A DNA stretch of 50,907 bases from a candidate division WS1 bacterium (GCA_003566775.1 PXBW01000318.1:1-50907), one strand, 5' to 3'. Counted from the stretch's first letter, positions 16,508 to 26,499 are shown. Program-made: numbers and translations. The notes: a model not told the origin generated them from the sequence alone.

Positions 16508-19500
16508 GTGAGCCATCTCAATGTGCCGATGATCATTGCTGCGAGTATCTGTGTCTCTCTGACGGCCGTGGTGGGGGCGCACGAGCTTGTGCGCAATCCC
16601 ACTTTCGAGCCGACCGAGGACCAGACAGAGCCACGTGGCTGGAGCTTCAGCCCCTACGGGACCGACGCCGAGGCGCTCTACGAACCGGAGGGCGGCCACG
16701 ACGGCCGCGGCGCGGTCGGAGTGCACAGCCGCGGCGAGAGGGAGCGCGGCTCGTGGCTGCAGGTCATCGAACTCGGCGAAGGGCGGCACCTGCACCTGAG
16801 CGGCTGGTACCGCACCGAGGGCATAGAGGACGAAGAGGCGGCGCTTCTGCGCGTGACCTGGCGGCGCGAGGACCGCGATGACCTCGTCATAGGCTCATCG
16901 CGACCGTGGTTCGAGCCTGCGGAGGAGTGGACACGCTTCGAACTGCTGCTTCGCGCGCCGGATGAGGCGGTCGCGGCCACCATCGACCTGTTCAACTACT
17001 ACCGCCCGGGAGTCGTCTGGTGGAGCGAGGTGCGGGCGATCCCGGCGCTCACCGCCGAGGATGATCGCCTGCGCGCATGGGCCGAGCAGGTGGAGTTGCT
17101 CGAGGGCGAGCCCGCGACCGACGGCAGCAACCTGCTGCCGAACCCGAGCTTCGAGCTTGACATCGCGCAACCGGGCACCCCGGATTTCTGGGAGCGCGGT
17201 GGCAACGACGGTGAGGGCTACCCGGTGCCGTCGATCACCATCCCTGACGAGCGAATTGACTACGCCTGGGGCGACGAACGGGCACGCACGGGTGAGCGCG
17301 GCGTCTCGGTGACCTGCCACGATGATCAGGCGCGGGCGGGCTGGGTCACGCAGGTGCCGCTGGTGCCCGGGCCGTGGCGGCTCGAAGCGTGGTATATGAC
17401 CGAGGCGATGGACCCCGAGCCGAGGCAGGGACCGGTGGCGCGGGTAACGGCCCTCAACGAGAACAACCGCGTGATCCTGCACTACTACGCTTACGGTGGC
17501 GCCTCCGAGGGAGACTGGTCTCAGGTGGCGCTGGAGTTCGACGCCCCGCCGGGGACCGTCGCCGCTCAGGTGCAGCTTCGCAACGCGTGGGCGGCAGGCA
17601 CGGTACACTGGGATGATGCGCACCTCGGGGCGAACCTTGAGCGTCGCGCGGAACTCGAACAGGAGCAGGCGGAGGACCTGCAACTGCTCGCCGAAGCGAG
17701 CGAGATGCTGCCACGGGCGCGCGAACAGGTGCAGCAGGTAGCCGAGACCCTCGACGGCGACGCGGCGCAGTTGCTCGCAGCGGCGCTTGAGTGGGCCCTG
17801 CGGGACGCCGAGCTTGCCATCGAGGCGGAGATGGGCCGCGATGCCCACGCGACGCTGACCGACCTGCTCGACCTGTGTGGGCGGGCCGGGGAGATTGTCG
17901 CCGATGTGCAACTGCCTTCCGCGGACCCTGAGCGTGACGCCAATCCCTACGTGGCGAACCTCAACGATGCCATGGAGGCGATGGCGGAGCGGACCACGCT
18001 TTACCCGAAGGCATACGAGGAGATCGACGGCGCGTGGGTCTTTCGCGGCGTCGCGACCAGCGCGCATGTGCTTGCATGGGGCCTGCTGGAACCGCGCAGC
18101 GACCTGATGCACGACCCGCGTCTGCTCGAGCGCGCCTTCACACACCTTCAGATGATAGTTGACCATCACCTCGACGGCAGCCTGACTCCCCATCGCGATT
18201 CGCGCGACTGGAACATCGATCGCTTCGCCCTTGCGCCCGCGCTCGACACCTTCCTGCTGATCGACCAGATACTGCCGTGGGCGATTCTGCCGTCAAAGCG
18301 CGAGGCGTGGCTGAACGGCCTGCGCCGAATGGTGGACTATCAGTACGACACCTACGGCTTCCGCTGGTACGAGCACGGACCGGACCAGCCGCGGATCTAT
18401 CCGAACATGGACGTTCACTACCTGCTGCTGATGGAGCTTGCGCATCAGATATTCGGCGATGAGCGCTATGCGGTCGAGCGGGACCGCTTCGTGCACTTCA
18501 TGGACGAGGGCCTACTGCCGATGGGCGGGTGGACTTACACGCGAATGCAGAACGAGTGCTACCAGTATCACCGGCACAACACGATGCTGCTGGCGCGCTA
18601 CGTGGAGATCAGCGGCGACGAGCATGCGCGGGACATCCTCTATCGCTCGCGGCCCTTCTACCCGCTGATGCACAATCCCGAGGGGATGGTCGAGCATTAC
18701 ACCGATGTGTCGTGGAAGCACACCTGGGTCGCCGCCAGCCCCGCCGGTGCCGAGGTAAAGGCGGGGATGTTCGACTGTGCTGAGAACAAGCGGGCGGCGC
18801 TCAACGCGGCCCATCGCGGCCACGAGGGCGGCATCGCGGCGGTCTACGCCTCGGCGTGGTGGAAGGACATCGAGCCTGTCGAGGTGCGCGACAACTGGCT
18901 TATCTACGACGAGAACACGCTTGGACCGCGCGGGCAGTTCGGCACATTCTCGTTCGCGGGCACCTCGCGCGAGACCCTGCCCACCGGCAGGGGCCGCTCC
19001 ACCTTCGTCGGGTGCATGGTGAGCGACCGTGAGGTCGAACGTCGGCCGCTCGACGCGGCGCTGCAGATCGCCACCATCGAGTACCGCCTCACCCCGGACG
19101 GGAGGCCGATCCGCCGTAACTCGCGCCATCACTCCGGCTTCGAGCGGCACAGCGTGATCGTCGAGGACGAGTTCGCCTCACAGGCGGTTGGCTACCTCGT
19201 CTGTCCCGCGAGCATGCCACGCGATCCCGATGGGCTCGACTGGGCGGCCTCACAGCAGTGGTTCATGACCCCAGACCGGCTTGTCGGCATGCTCTCGATC
19301 CGCGCCCTGCGCGACAGCAGCGCCGCGGGAGTCTGGGGGCGAATGCACTTCGGCATGGACCGCGAGTTCGAGCAGGGTGCGGACGGCATGTTCCGCTACG
19401 GGAGCTTGATCGCGCGCATCCACGAGCATACCTTCGCGGGCTTCGCGACCGACCGCCCTGAGTCAGAGCCGGGGATAAGCGAGCGCAGCACGATGCTTCT

Positions 19501-19927
19501 GCTCGGCGATGAGCATGGGCTTTCCGGCGAAGAGGGGCTTCGCGAATACTCAGCGGGCGAGGAGCACTTCTACGTGGTAGAGGTGCTGCCCTACTGGTCG
19601 GACCTCTCCACCGCGGTCGAGCCGATCCGCGAGGGCCGCGTGCGCGGCTTCCTGCTGGAGGAGCAAGACCGCCACGTGCTGCTTCTGCACAATGAGGGCG
19701 GCGAGGCGGCCGCGTGGCGCGGGCCCGCCGCGGGTGATAGCGTGACGGTGTACTCTCCGCCCGAGGAGACCGACGGCCCGCGGGCGCGCCTCGATATGCT
19801 CAACGGGCGCTTTGCCTGGCCCCCGGAAGAGGTGCGCGCCGATCCGGCACAGATCCCGGTGGAGCAGGGACGGTTCGAGGTCGCGATAGCCGGTGACTCA
19901 CACGTAGTAGTGATCGTCGAGCAATAG
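16508..19927 (+). CDS. Large secreted protein with two CBM-like domains and a toroid-type catalytic region
   Basis: An 1139-residue protein. I start at GTG 16508 because GGAGGT lies seven bases upstream and a signal peptide follows at once ('MIIAASICVSLTAVVGA'); the ORF-track start at 16412 has neither. Two related CBM4/9-like modules open the mature chain, each starting with an 'N-P-T/S-FE' element: 'LVRNPTFEPTED' and 'NLLPNPSFELD'. A helical, Glu/Ala-rich linker (~380-470) follows. Then comes an (alpha/alpha)-toroid region with 'YHRHNTMLLARYVEISG' and 'DVSWKHTWVAAS', and a beta-sandwich C-terminus, the layout of heparinase- or hyaluronate-lyase-like enzymes. Substrate is not known; an extracellular acidic glycan is plausible. 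A short hairpin at 19932-19950 follows. Confidence 0.75.
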   Translation: MSHLNVPMIIAASICVSLTAVVGAHELVRNPTFEPTEDQTEPRGWSFSPYGTDAEALYEPEGGHDGRGAVGVHSRGERERGSWLQVIELGEGRHLHLSGWYRTEGIEDEEAALLRVTWRREDRDDLVIGSSRPWFEPAEEWTRFELLLRAPDEAVAATIDLFNYYRPGVVWWSEVRAIPALTAEDDRLRAWAEQVELLEGEPATDGSNLLPNPSFELDIAQPGTPDFWERGGNDGEGYPVPSITIPDERIDYAWGDERARTGERGVSVTCHDDQARAGWVTQVPLVPGPWRLEAWYMTEAMDPEPRQGPVARVTALNENNRVILHYYAYGGASEGDWSQVALEFDAPPGTVAAQVQLRNAWAAGTVHWDDAHLGANLERRAELEQEQAEDLQLLAEASEMLPRAREQVQQVAETLDGDAAQLLAAALEWALRDAELAIEAEMGRDAHATLTDLLDLCGRAGEIVADVQLPSADPERDANPYVANLNDAMEAMAERTTLYPKAYEEIDGAWVFRGVATSAHVLAWGLLEPRSDLMHDPRLLERAFTHLQMIVDHHLDGSLTPHRDSRDWNIDRFALAPALDTFLLIDQILPWAILPSKREAWLNGLRRMVDYQYDTYGFRWYEHGPDQPRIYPNMDVHYLLLMELAHQIFGDERYAVERDRFVHFMDEGLLPMGGWTYTRMQNECYQYHRHNTMLLARYVEISGDEHARDILYRSRPFYPLMHNPEGMVEHYTDVSWKHTWVAASPAGAEVKAGMFDCAENKRAALNAAHRGHEGGIAAVYASAWWKDIEPVEVRDNWLIYDENTLGPRGQFGTFSFAGTSRETLPTGRGRSTFVGCMVSDREVERRPLDAALQIATIEYRLTPDGRPIRRNSRHHSGFERHSVIVEDEFASQAVGYLVCPASMPRDPDGLDWAASQQWFMTPDRLVGMLSIRALRDSSAAGVWGRMHFGMDREFEQGADGMFRYGSLIARIHEHTFAGFATDRPESEPGISERSTMLLLGDEHGLSGEEGLREYSAGEEHFYVVEVLPYWSDLSTAVEPIREGRVRGFLLEEQDRHVLLLHNEGGEAAAWRGPAAGDSVTVYSPPEETDGPRARLDMLNGRFAWPPEEVRADPAQIPVEQGRFEVAIAGDSHVVVIVEQ

Positions 19928-19931
19928 AACC

Positions 19932-19950
19932 GTGCGAGGGTGCCTCGCAC
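19932..19950. terminator. Short hairpin between converging genes
   Basis: Perfect 8-bp stem GTGCGAGG (19932-19939) / CCTCGCAC (19943-19950), loop GTG, in the 25-base space between two converging stop codons. No T-run. It could serve both directions. Confidence 0.5.
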
Positions 19951-19952
19951 AG

Positions 19953-22145
19953 TCAACTCAAGCGGAGCAGACGCGCCTCTCCTGCGGGTAGCCGTACCGC
20001 CGCGCTGCCATCGGCAACATCAAGCAGATCGCCGGTCACGACATCACTCAGGGAGTCAGCGGCGACCGTGACCGTGGCGCTGCTGTCGCCGAAATTTGCG
20101 GTGAGGACATAGCGAAGCGCATCCGCGCCGATGATCTGAACCATGCGAACCTCTTCGTGGGCGCACTGCAACCGCTCAGCGCCCGCTGCGGCTGAGGCCG
20201 TCTCAGCTGCGTCTGCGCCGGAAAGCACCGCAGTGCCGCAGTCGAGCAGCACCTCGCCTGGATCCGCGCAGGTAGTTTCTACCTTACATGGAAAGCACAG
20301 TTCGTCGTAGAAGAGGCTGTCCCCATACTCCGCGGCGCGCCGCCGCCCCGCCTGATAGACCGCGAAGCTCTCCGCGCCGTAGATCCCTACGGCACCGATC
20401 CTGCCATCCACGCACACCCAGCGGGAGTTCAGATCGGTCGTGCCCGTTCCTCTGCCGGACAGCTCAAGCGCTCCATCCGCGACCTCATAGCGCCGGCGCC
20501 CGCCGTTGAAGATGTCGTTAGGCAGGTTGAGCTTGAGGCCTTTCAACTCCGAGAGCCAGCATCTAATCGGCGACACGCATCTCTGAAGCACGATCATCGT
20601 GCGGTCATCGGGCAGCGCGGCGACAGCGTAGCGATGAATCAGTGGCTCGGGCATCGTCCATCCCTCGGCCAGCCTCGCGCCCGCAGCGTCGTCCATCGCT
20701 CCCCACGTTACGAAGCCGCCCTCAAACTTAGCCTGCGCGTGTTCGAGTAACTCCGGCGCGGCGTTGGCGTCGAGCATCACCACAGTGCCCGCCATGTTCC
20801 GGTCCCACTCAGCGAAATCGCCGGCATCCGGCGGCAGGCAGAGGCCTTGAGGCCTCGTGCGGGCCCGCCAGCTCCATGATGCGATCCGCCGCCGCGAGCG
20901 GTGCATCATCGCACCGTGTTCAGAATCGCCCCAGGCTCCCGCGACGGTTCCCTCGTAGTCCGCGCCGGAGATCGCGGACGGAATCTCCAGGGTGCGTCGC
21001 CAGCAGGCATTCATCCCGAGGCCCATGATCCTGTCGGACTCGATTCGGCTGTAATAGTACGGATTGATCGCGGCAATCGTCTTCAGCCGTCGAGAGAAGA
21101 AGCTTCCGTCGCCGCAGAATTGCTGCTCGAAGCGGATCCGCTTCAGAGCTTCAGCCTCAAGGCGCGGCGCATGGTCATCACCGAAGTGCTGCGCGGCAAG
21201 CAGCAACACGGGCAGCAGGTAGTCCTGAGCGCGTGAGTAACGCTGTCTCGAGTCGCCGCCGATTCGGCAGAGCCGCCCGTCATCGAACAGCAGGCGCCTG
21301 ACCAGCGCCCAGAGTTCCCTTCCGTGATGGTAGAGTCCCGGCGACGGCTCCCATCCGTGGCTCAGACAGGCGAAGTGCATCATTGCCGTGTTCGAGAGGC
21401 AGGTGAGCATATAAGCTATGTTGAGGTAGCCGTGATGGTCGAGCGCGTAGCTCTCAAAGAAATTGGGCCCGACGTGCCACTCACGCAACGGACGCCCCTC
21501 GAAGATCGCATCATCATCGGCATCACCGGGGACGGAGATCGCGTTGAGCGAGAAACGCGTGCTCTTCTCCCGCCAGTCATCCGCGTGCGGCTCATCGGGG
21601 AACATGCACGCGGCGCGCCACAGAGTCGCACCGTTCCAGGTGTTCGCCTCCGGCCGATTGCCGCCCTCGGAGTTCCACTTCGTCGCGGTGATCGGCAGTT
21701 CGAGCAGCGCATCTGCTTCGGATACAATCATCCGGCGCAGTCCCGCGCGGTCGCCGTCGGTGAGGTGCTGGTCTATCGCCTCAATTCCGTGCATCATGCG
21801 CTCGACGCCGAGAGCGGAGATCCACGTATGCCCCCAGCGAGTGCCATCGGAGCATTGATGGTCGCCTGAGACATGGCTTGCGATCGAGAAGCGCAACGCC
21901 CGAAGGGCGCGATTGAGAATCTGTTCACGAGCGAGGCCGCTCGCGCTCTCGTCGAGGTCGGGGTCGGCAGCGAGGACGGCCATCGCGCCTGCGTACTTCT
22001 GATTCGTCTGCACCCCCCAGTTATCATAACCGCTGCCGCAACAACCGAGGTCTGGACGCGCGGGATCATCCCACCAGTACCGCTCCGAGAAAGCGACCCA
22101 TGGCTCGAGAGTCCGCAGGAAGTCAAGGTGTGACAGATCACACAC
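19953..22145 (-). CDS. Probable cytoplasmic toroid-fold glycan-degrading protein
   Basis: A 730-residue protein with no signal peptide. I choose GTG 22145, preceded by CCGGAGGCGTTTCCT, over the TTG at 22196, which lacks a ribosome site. The N-terminal ~400 residues are helical with conserved-looking aromatic motifs ('YDNWGVQTNQKYAGAMAVLA', 'EGGNRPEANTWNGATLWRAA', 'ALDHHGYLNIAYML'), as in (alpha/alpha)-toroid hydrolases and lyases. The C-terminal ~300 residues are beta-rich ('LKLNLPNDIFNGGRRRYEV'), like the supersandwich of heparinase or chondroitin-lyase folds. It may process oligosaccharides imported after extracellular cleavage by the neighbouring secreted protein. No exact family is recognised. 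Confidence 0.7.
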   Translation of the reverse strand: MCDLSHLDFLRTLEPWVAFSERYWWDDPARPDLGCCGSGYDNWGVQTNQKYAGAMAVLAADPDLDESASGLAREQILNRALRALRFSIASHVSGDHQCSDGTRWGHTWISALGVERMMHGIEAIDQHLTDGDRAGLRRMIVSEADALLELPITATKWNSEGGNRPEANTWNGATLWRAACMFPDEPHADDWREKSTRFSLNAISVPGDADDDAIFEGRPLREWHVGPNFFESYALDHHGYLNIAYMLTCLSNTAMMHFACLSHGWEPSPGLYHHGRELWALVRRLLFDDGRLCRIGGDSRQRYSRAQDYLLPVLLLAAQHFGDDHAPRLEAEALKRIRFEQQFCGDGSFFSRRLKTIAAINPYYYSRIESDRIMGLGMNACWRRTLEIPSAISGADYEGTVAGAWGDSEHGAMMHRSRRRIASWSWRARTRPQGLCLPPDAGDFAEWDRNMAGTVVMLDANAAPELLEHAQAKFEGGFVTWGAMDDAAGARLAEGWTMPEPLIHRYAVAALPDDRTMIVLQRCVSPIRCWLSELKGLKLNLPNDIFNGGRRRYEVADGALELSGRGTGTTDLNSRWVCVDGRIGAVGIYGAESFAVYQAGRRRAAEYGDSLFYDELCFPCKVETTCADPGEVLLDCGTAVLSGADAAETASAAAGAERLQCAHEEVRMVQIIGADALRYVLTANFGDSSATVTVAADSLSDVVTGDLLDVADGSAAVRLPAGEARLLRLS

Positions 22146-22340
22146 AGGAAACGCCTCCGGTGCGTCAGAATCGTCCCGGTTGCCGGAGATGATCAACGAG
22201 GGGGACTGGATACCCTGGCAGAGGCTGACCCCTCGTGCATTCTCACGGTACCCAAAGATCCGGTGCTCTCAAGAGCCACTCAATGCGGCGTGGACGCAAG
22301 GTCGGCTGCACCTCGCGTTTATGATGGCCGATACAACGTG

Positions 22341-22841
22341 TCATCCGGTTGCCGCGTGATACGTCCATTGCCCGCCAAGGCAGAGCGCCGAAACAATCGC
22401 ACTGGCGATTATCACGCCCAGTGTGATGCACAGTAGCGCGCGCCACAGATCCATCTCAAAGACCGACGCCACCATCGCTCCCGTCCATGCCCCAGTGATC
22501 GGCAGCGGCACCGCCACAAGCAGAGTGAGGGCGTATATGCCATGCCGATCAACCAGCGGTTTCTTCGACCGTGCCCGCGCCAGTAGCCGCCGGACGATCC
22601 CCGTGAGAACGCCCTTCTCAATCATCCAGTCGGCGATCGGATTGAACCAGAGAAGAACCGGAACTATGATCAGCACATTCGCGGTGATCGCAACCGGCAG
22701 TATCTGCAGCAGCGACATCTGGTACTCGAAGATGCCAAGCGGGATGCCTCCGCGCACCTCCGAGATGGGTAACGCCGAGGCGATTGCCACCGCAACCGGC
22801 CCCGGAAGGCCCGTAAGTGCATCGAGTACTGCCTCACGCAT
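22341..22841 (-). CDS. COG2426-type small membrane protein (putative multidrug export)
   Basis: A 166-residue integral membrane protein of the COG2426 / 'small multi-drug export' family. It begins 'ALPISEVRGGIPLGI', the family's charged re-entrant signature, and has about four hydrophobic helices, with 'VAVPLPITGAWTGAMVA' as the second conserved element. The ATG at 22841 follows GGAGGAAGCAT. Transport role is annotated in the family by weak evidence only. It is divergent from the PfkB kinase gene; the region 22146-22340 beyond its stop holds no gene. Confidence 0.88.
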   Translation of the reverse strand: MREAVLDALTGLPGPVAVAIASALPISEVRGGIPLGIFEYQMSLLQILPVAITANVLIIVPVLLWFNPIADWMIEKGVLTGIVRRLLARARSKKPLVDRHGIYALTLLVAVPLPITGAWTGAMVASVFEMDLWRALLCITLGVIIASAIVSALCLGGQWTYHAATG

Positions 22842-22968
22842 ATGCTTCCTCCGTGCATGATATCAGGCGACCTCGCCCTCCACTGGCAACCGATGGCGGT
22901 GCCGACGAGGAATCACCTCAGTAGATGGTCAACTCTCTCGCCGGAGCATACCACAGAAAGGGTGAACT

Positions 22969-23883
22969 GTGATAGACCTCGCGACAGAGAGCTTCGATGT
23001 ATGTGCATTCGGCGGCGCGTGCTGGGACCTTCTGAGCCTGGTGCCCCGCTATCCGGAACTCGACGAGAAGATTCAGATCGAGCAGCTATCGATGCAGGGA
23101 GGCGGCCTCGCCGGAACAGCCGCTGCGACCGTCGCCCGTCTCGGCGGCCGCGTTGCCATCTTCTCACGCATCGGCGATGACTCATTCGGAGACAGCATAC
23201 GGCAGAGCTTTGAGGACGAGGGCGTTGACACCACCTGGCTGGCGGAGATCCCCGGCGCCCGATCTCACTTCTCGCTCTGCATCGTTGACGGGGTTACCGG
23301 CAAACGTACCATCCTCTATGACTACGGGGGCAAGGGCACCTTCGGCGTCGATGAGATCGACTGGGAAGCGCTGCTCGACTGCCGCTGCCTGATGTCGGAC
23401 AGCCATCACGGTGACACGTCTCTCACCGCAGTGCGCCGGGCGCGAGATGCGGGGATCCCCGTCGTGCTTGATCTCGAGCGCGAAAAACCGCTCAGTACCG
23501 AACTGCTCGCGGCCGCGAGCCATCCGGTGCTGCCCCGCCGTTATGCCCTCGAAGCAAGCGGTTGTGACAGTGTCGAGGATGCCGGTCGCGCGTTGCTTGC
23601 GCGGGGCCCCGAGGTGGTAGTCATCACGCTCGGACCGGATGGCGCCACCGGCTTCCGGGGCGACCAGATGATCCATCAACCGGCAATTCCCGTCGCACCT
23701 GTCATCGACACCACCGGCGCGGGCGACGTGTTCCACGGCGCGTTCGCGTACGGTGTGGCCCTGGGCTGGGACCTTGGGCAGAATCTGCGCTTCTCGGCAG
23801 CAGTGGCGGCCCTCAAGTGCCGCAGGCTCGGCGGACGGGCGGGCATACCCACCATGGACGAGGTCCGGGAATATCTACCCTGA
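22969..23883 (+). CDS. PfkB-family carbohydrate kinase
   Basis: A 304-residue ribokinase/PfkB-type sugar kinase that transfers phosphate from ATP to a sugar or nucleoside. The start GTG follows GAAAGGG by seven bases. The N-terminal Gly-rich signature 'SMQGGGLAGTAAATVARLGG' and the C-terminal signature 'DTTGAGDVFHGAF' (residues 247-259, with catalytic Asp253) are both intact. Substrate cannot be told from sequence; 2-keto-3-deoxygluconate, fructose or ribose kinases share this frame. Next to it, in converging orientation, is an HpcH/HpaI aldolase. A kinase plus aldolase pair would fit breakdown of uronate-derived 2-keto-3-deoxy sugars, which is inference. Confidence 0.92.
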   Translation: MIDLATESFDVCAFGGACWDLLSLVPRYPELDEKIQIEQLSMQGGGLAGTAAATVARLGGRVAIFSRIGDDSFGDSIRQSFEDEGVDTTWLAEIPGARSHFSLCIVDGVTGKRTILYDYGGKGTFGVDEIDWEALLDCRCLMSDSHHGDTSLTAVRRARDAGIPVVLDLEREKPLSTELLAAASHPVLPRRYALEASGCDSVEDAGRALLARGPEVVVITLGPDGATGFRGDQMIHQPAIPVAPVIDTTGAGDVFHGAFAYGVALGWDLGQNLRFSAAVAALKCRRLGGRAGIPTMDEVREYLP

Positions 23884-23893
23884 CGCACGCGCC

Positions 23894-24673
23894 CTACTCC
23901 CCCACCGCCTCGCGTACCTCTCGGGCGTAGCTGCAGATGGCCTCGTCTACGATCATCACATCCGGTTTCAGTGCGATGAAGTCGAAGCCCTCATCGACTC
24001 GTCGCTTCACATCATCGGGCGCCACGCAAAGGATGCCCGCGTGCCTGCCCGCGTCTCGCGCGACGTCCAGACAGCGGCTGATGGCGGCAGCGACCTCCGC
24101 ATCATCAACCTGGCCGATCTTCCCGTAGCTGATCGAGAGGTCGGACGGACCGACGAAGAGGGCGTCCCAACCATCTAGAGCCGCGATCTCCTCGATCCTC
24201 TGCACAGCCTCAGCCGTCTCGATCTGCAGGATTACCGCTACCTCGTCGTTCGCACGAGCGAAATAATCATCGACCCCGGTTCCCCAGCGTGTGGCGGCGA
24301 TATTCGGGAAGTAGCCACGATGCCCCTCCGGAGGATACTTGCAGGCGGAGATCGCCTGCCTGGCCTCCTCCACGGTGTTCACCAGCGGAAAGATGATCCC
24401 ACGCGCGCCCTGATCGAGCACCCACTTCACCGCCCAGTCATGCACTCCGGGCACCCGCACGATTGGAGTCACGCCCCGGCCTAGGCAGACGGGCATCGCG
24501 TTGCTGATATCCTCCATCGTATGGGGTCCATGTTCCATGTCCAGCCAGACATAGTCGAAACCTGCGGCGCATATCTGCTCCACCAGCAGTGCATCCGGCA
24601 TCAGGTTGATCGGCCCCAGCATGGGCCTCTGTTTCATCTGATCCGCAAACGGCGAAGGTATTGTCAGAGCCAT
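23894..24673 (-). CDS. HpcH/HpaI family aldolase
   Basis: A 259-residue class II, divalent-metal pyruvate aldolase. I start it at ATG 24673, preceded by AGGGAGGATAATGAG, not at 24721. Family marks are 'WLDMEHGPHT' (residues 43-52, with the general-base His48), 'GARGIIFPLVNTVEEAR' and 'LFVGPSDLSISYG'. Members cleave 2-keto-3-deoxy acids such as 2-keto-3-deoxy-L-rhamnonate, 4-hydroxy-2-oxo-heptanedioate or 5-keto-4-deoxy-glucarate to pyruvate plus an aldehyde. The exact substrate is unknown. Pyruvate so produced could enter the PorCDAB enzyme encoded near the right end. It converges on the PfkB kinase with only 10 bases between stops. Confidence 0.92.
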   Translation of the reverse strand: MALTIPSPFADQMKQRPMLGPINLMPDALLVEQICAAGFDYVWLDMEHGPHTMEDISNAMPVCLGRGVTPIVRVPGVHDWAVKWVLDQGARGIIFPLVNTVEEARQAISACKYPPEGHRGYFPNIAATRWGTGVDDYFARANDEVAVILQIETAEAVQRIEEIAALDGWDALFVGPSDLSISYGKIGQVDDAEVAAAISRCLDVARDAGRHAGILCVAPDDVKRRVDEGFDFIALKPDVMIVDEAICSYAREVREAVGE

Positions 24674-24855
24674 CTCATTATCCTCCCTGTGAATGATCGC
24701 GACGGATACACTGTTCACCACCGACCTCTCTGAGACCTGCGCCGATTCATTTCGGAGTTTGGCAAAATGTGCTGGTCGTCATTCGGACTTGCGTACAGGT
24801 GCTGAAGGTGCTCGTGAGATCGATGCCGAATCAGCGGTCCAGCAGGAGGTTCGTG

Positions 24856-26499
24856 ATGCGTGATGGCAGGGCCACAACAGATCGGTACCCCACCCCACGG
24901 TACCGCGATGCCGTAATCCTCGCGCTGGCTGCGTCTGCGGCGCTGGCGCTCTATCTCTCGCGCACAAGCTTTCACCTCTATCCGCGCGAGGATACCATCG
25001 AAGCGGTGGTGGCGGCGGAGGCACTGGCAGCGGGCAGGGGACACACGACGCGAGTGACGTCTCCCTCGGTGCTGACCTTTCTGGATGAACGGGACAGGGC
25101 CGAGCCACCGTGGCCCAATCTCCTGCGCTCACCCCTACCCTGCATGATGATCGCGGCTCTCGCACGCTTTAGCTCTCAGCCCATTGCCGTGGCGCTGTCA
25201 TCCGGCGTCTTCTTCATATTGTCGGTGCCGCTGATCTATCTCATCGCTGATCGTCTGGGCGGTCGCGCGGCCGGTGTCTTCGCAGCTATCACCTACATAC
25301 TCTCCCGCTCAGGACTCTGGTTCGGCGTGACCGGTCTGAGCGAGAGCAGCACGATATTCGCGCTTGCGGGCATAGTTTACTGCATGATGCTCCCGGCGGG
25401 CGTGAGGACCAGCCTCGTGGCGGGGGGCTTCGCCGCAATCGGCTACCTCGGACGCTCCACCTTCACGATCTGGGCGGTGCCGATAATCGTCTATCTTGCG
25501 TGGCACTCACGCAGGGATGGTGTCGGGCGAGTCCTCCTGAACGTGACCGCCTTCGGCATTCCACTGGCTATCTCAGTGCTCTGGTGGGGCACAACGATCG
25601 GAGCGCTCGCCGGCGATTTCGGCGCTTCCGGGCAGCCTGATATAGTCGTCAGAGTGGACACGGATCTATATCCGGGACGCTCACCCGCGTTGACCCTGGA
25701 GCACTGGGGCGTGCGCGAGTTCATCATCGCACATCCAATGGAGATGGCCCGAAAAGCGGGCAGACAGATTCATTCCTCGTGGCCCTGGTTGATCAACATT
25801 GGAGCGATGCCGTTGCTGGTCGCTTTCTTCTTCGTAGAGGCGTTCATCGTACTTGCGCGCGGAAAGAGAGTACAGATCCATTGGCTGATCTATGCGCTCC
25901 TACTCCTGCAGATGCTGCTGCTTGCGATCGGGTCGCGCGGTCACGGCGGCGTCGGACCGAATCGCTACCTCGACCCGTTCGGTCCCATCGCGGCCGCTAT
26001 CGGGGCGGCCTTCGCAGTGGAGTTGTTGCGCGAGCGGGGCCTGCCAATGGGCCGAGCGATCCCTCCGATGGTGCTTGTTGTGCTTTTGACCGCGCTGCCA
26101 ATCCTCTTCGATATGGCCGTCGGCCCCTTCCATTCCGATCGACTGAGGCGTCAACAGGAGATTGGCGCCGAACTGGAACGGCGCGCCGATCCCGAAGATG
26201 TTCTGGCCTCGACCTCGGCGGCGGCTGATGCGTGGACCTCGGGGCTTCATGCCATATACCTGCCGATGACGCCGGTTGATCTGCAGCGAATGCGGCGCAT
26301 CGTAGAGGTTGACTGGATCCGTGTCGGGAAAGCCCCCACTACCCTGAAGGAACGGACAGAGGCCTGGGAGAGCGTAATCGATGGACACCGTGAGCCCGCG
26401 GGATTCCGCCTGGTACATCGCTTCGAGGACGGCAGCGTGCTCCTTAAACGGGTGGAAGACGATGACAGACGCGGTCCCCGCCAGATATTCCTGCGCTGA
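24856..26499 (+). CDS. Polytopic membrane glycosyltransferase-like protein (GT39/ArnT-type)
   Basis: A 547-residue inner-membrane protein. ATG 24856 is preceded by GGAGGTTCGTG and is preferred to 24769. About ten hydrophobic segments are visible. The first extracytoplasmic loop carries 'HLYPREDTIEAVVAAEALAAG', where the acidic pair (D-x-x-x-x-E) is placed as in GT-C polyprenyl-phosphate-dependent glycosyl- or mannosyltransferases. A soluble C-terminal domain of ~120 residues follows the last helix. It would attach a sugar from a lipid carrier to protein or lipid on the outer face of the membrane; acceptor unknown. It is monocistronic and converges on the ECF operon with a hairpin between. Confidence 0.7.
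   Translation: MRDGRATTDRYPTPRYRDAVILALAASAALALYLSRTSFHLYPREDTIEAVVAAEALAAGRGHTTRVTSPSVLTFLDERDRAEPPWPNLLRSPLPCMMIAALARFSSQPIAVALSSGVFFILSVPLIYLIADRLGGRAAGVFAAITYILSRSGLWFGVTGLSESSTIFALAGIVYCMMLPAGVRTSLVAGGFAAIGYLGRSTFTIWAVPIIVYLAWHSRRDGVGRVLLNVTAFGIPLAISVLWWGTTIGALAGDFGASGQPDIVVRVDTDLYPGRSPALTLEHWGVREFIIAHPMEMARKAGRQIHSSWPWLINIGAMPLLVAFFFVEAFIVLARGKRVQIHWLIYALLLLQMLLLAIGSRGHGGVGPNRYLDPFGPIAAAIGAAFAVELLRERGLPMGRAIPPMVLVVLLTALPILFDMAVGPFHSDRLRRQQEIGAELERRADPEDVLASTSAAADAWTSGLHAIYLPMTPVDLQRMRRIVEVDWIRVGKAPTTLKERTEAWESVIDGHREPAGFRLVHRFEDGSVLLKRVEDDDRRGPRQIFLR

Noticed and set aside
16895-18193. 432-residue minus-strand ORF inside the 1139-residue gene
   Set aside because: Antisense shadow; rich in Arg/His/Leu and without domain or ribosome site.
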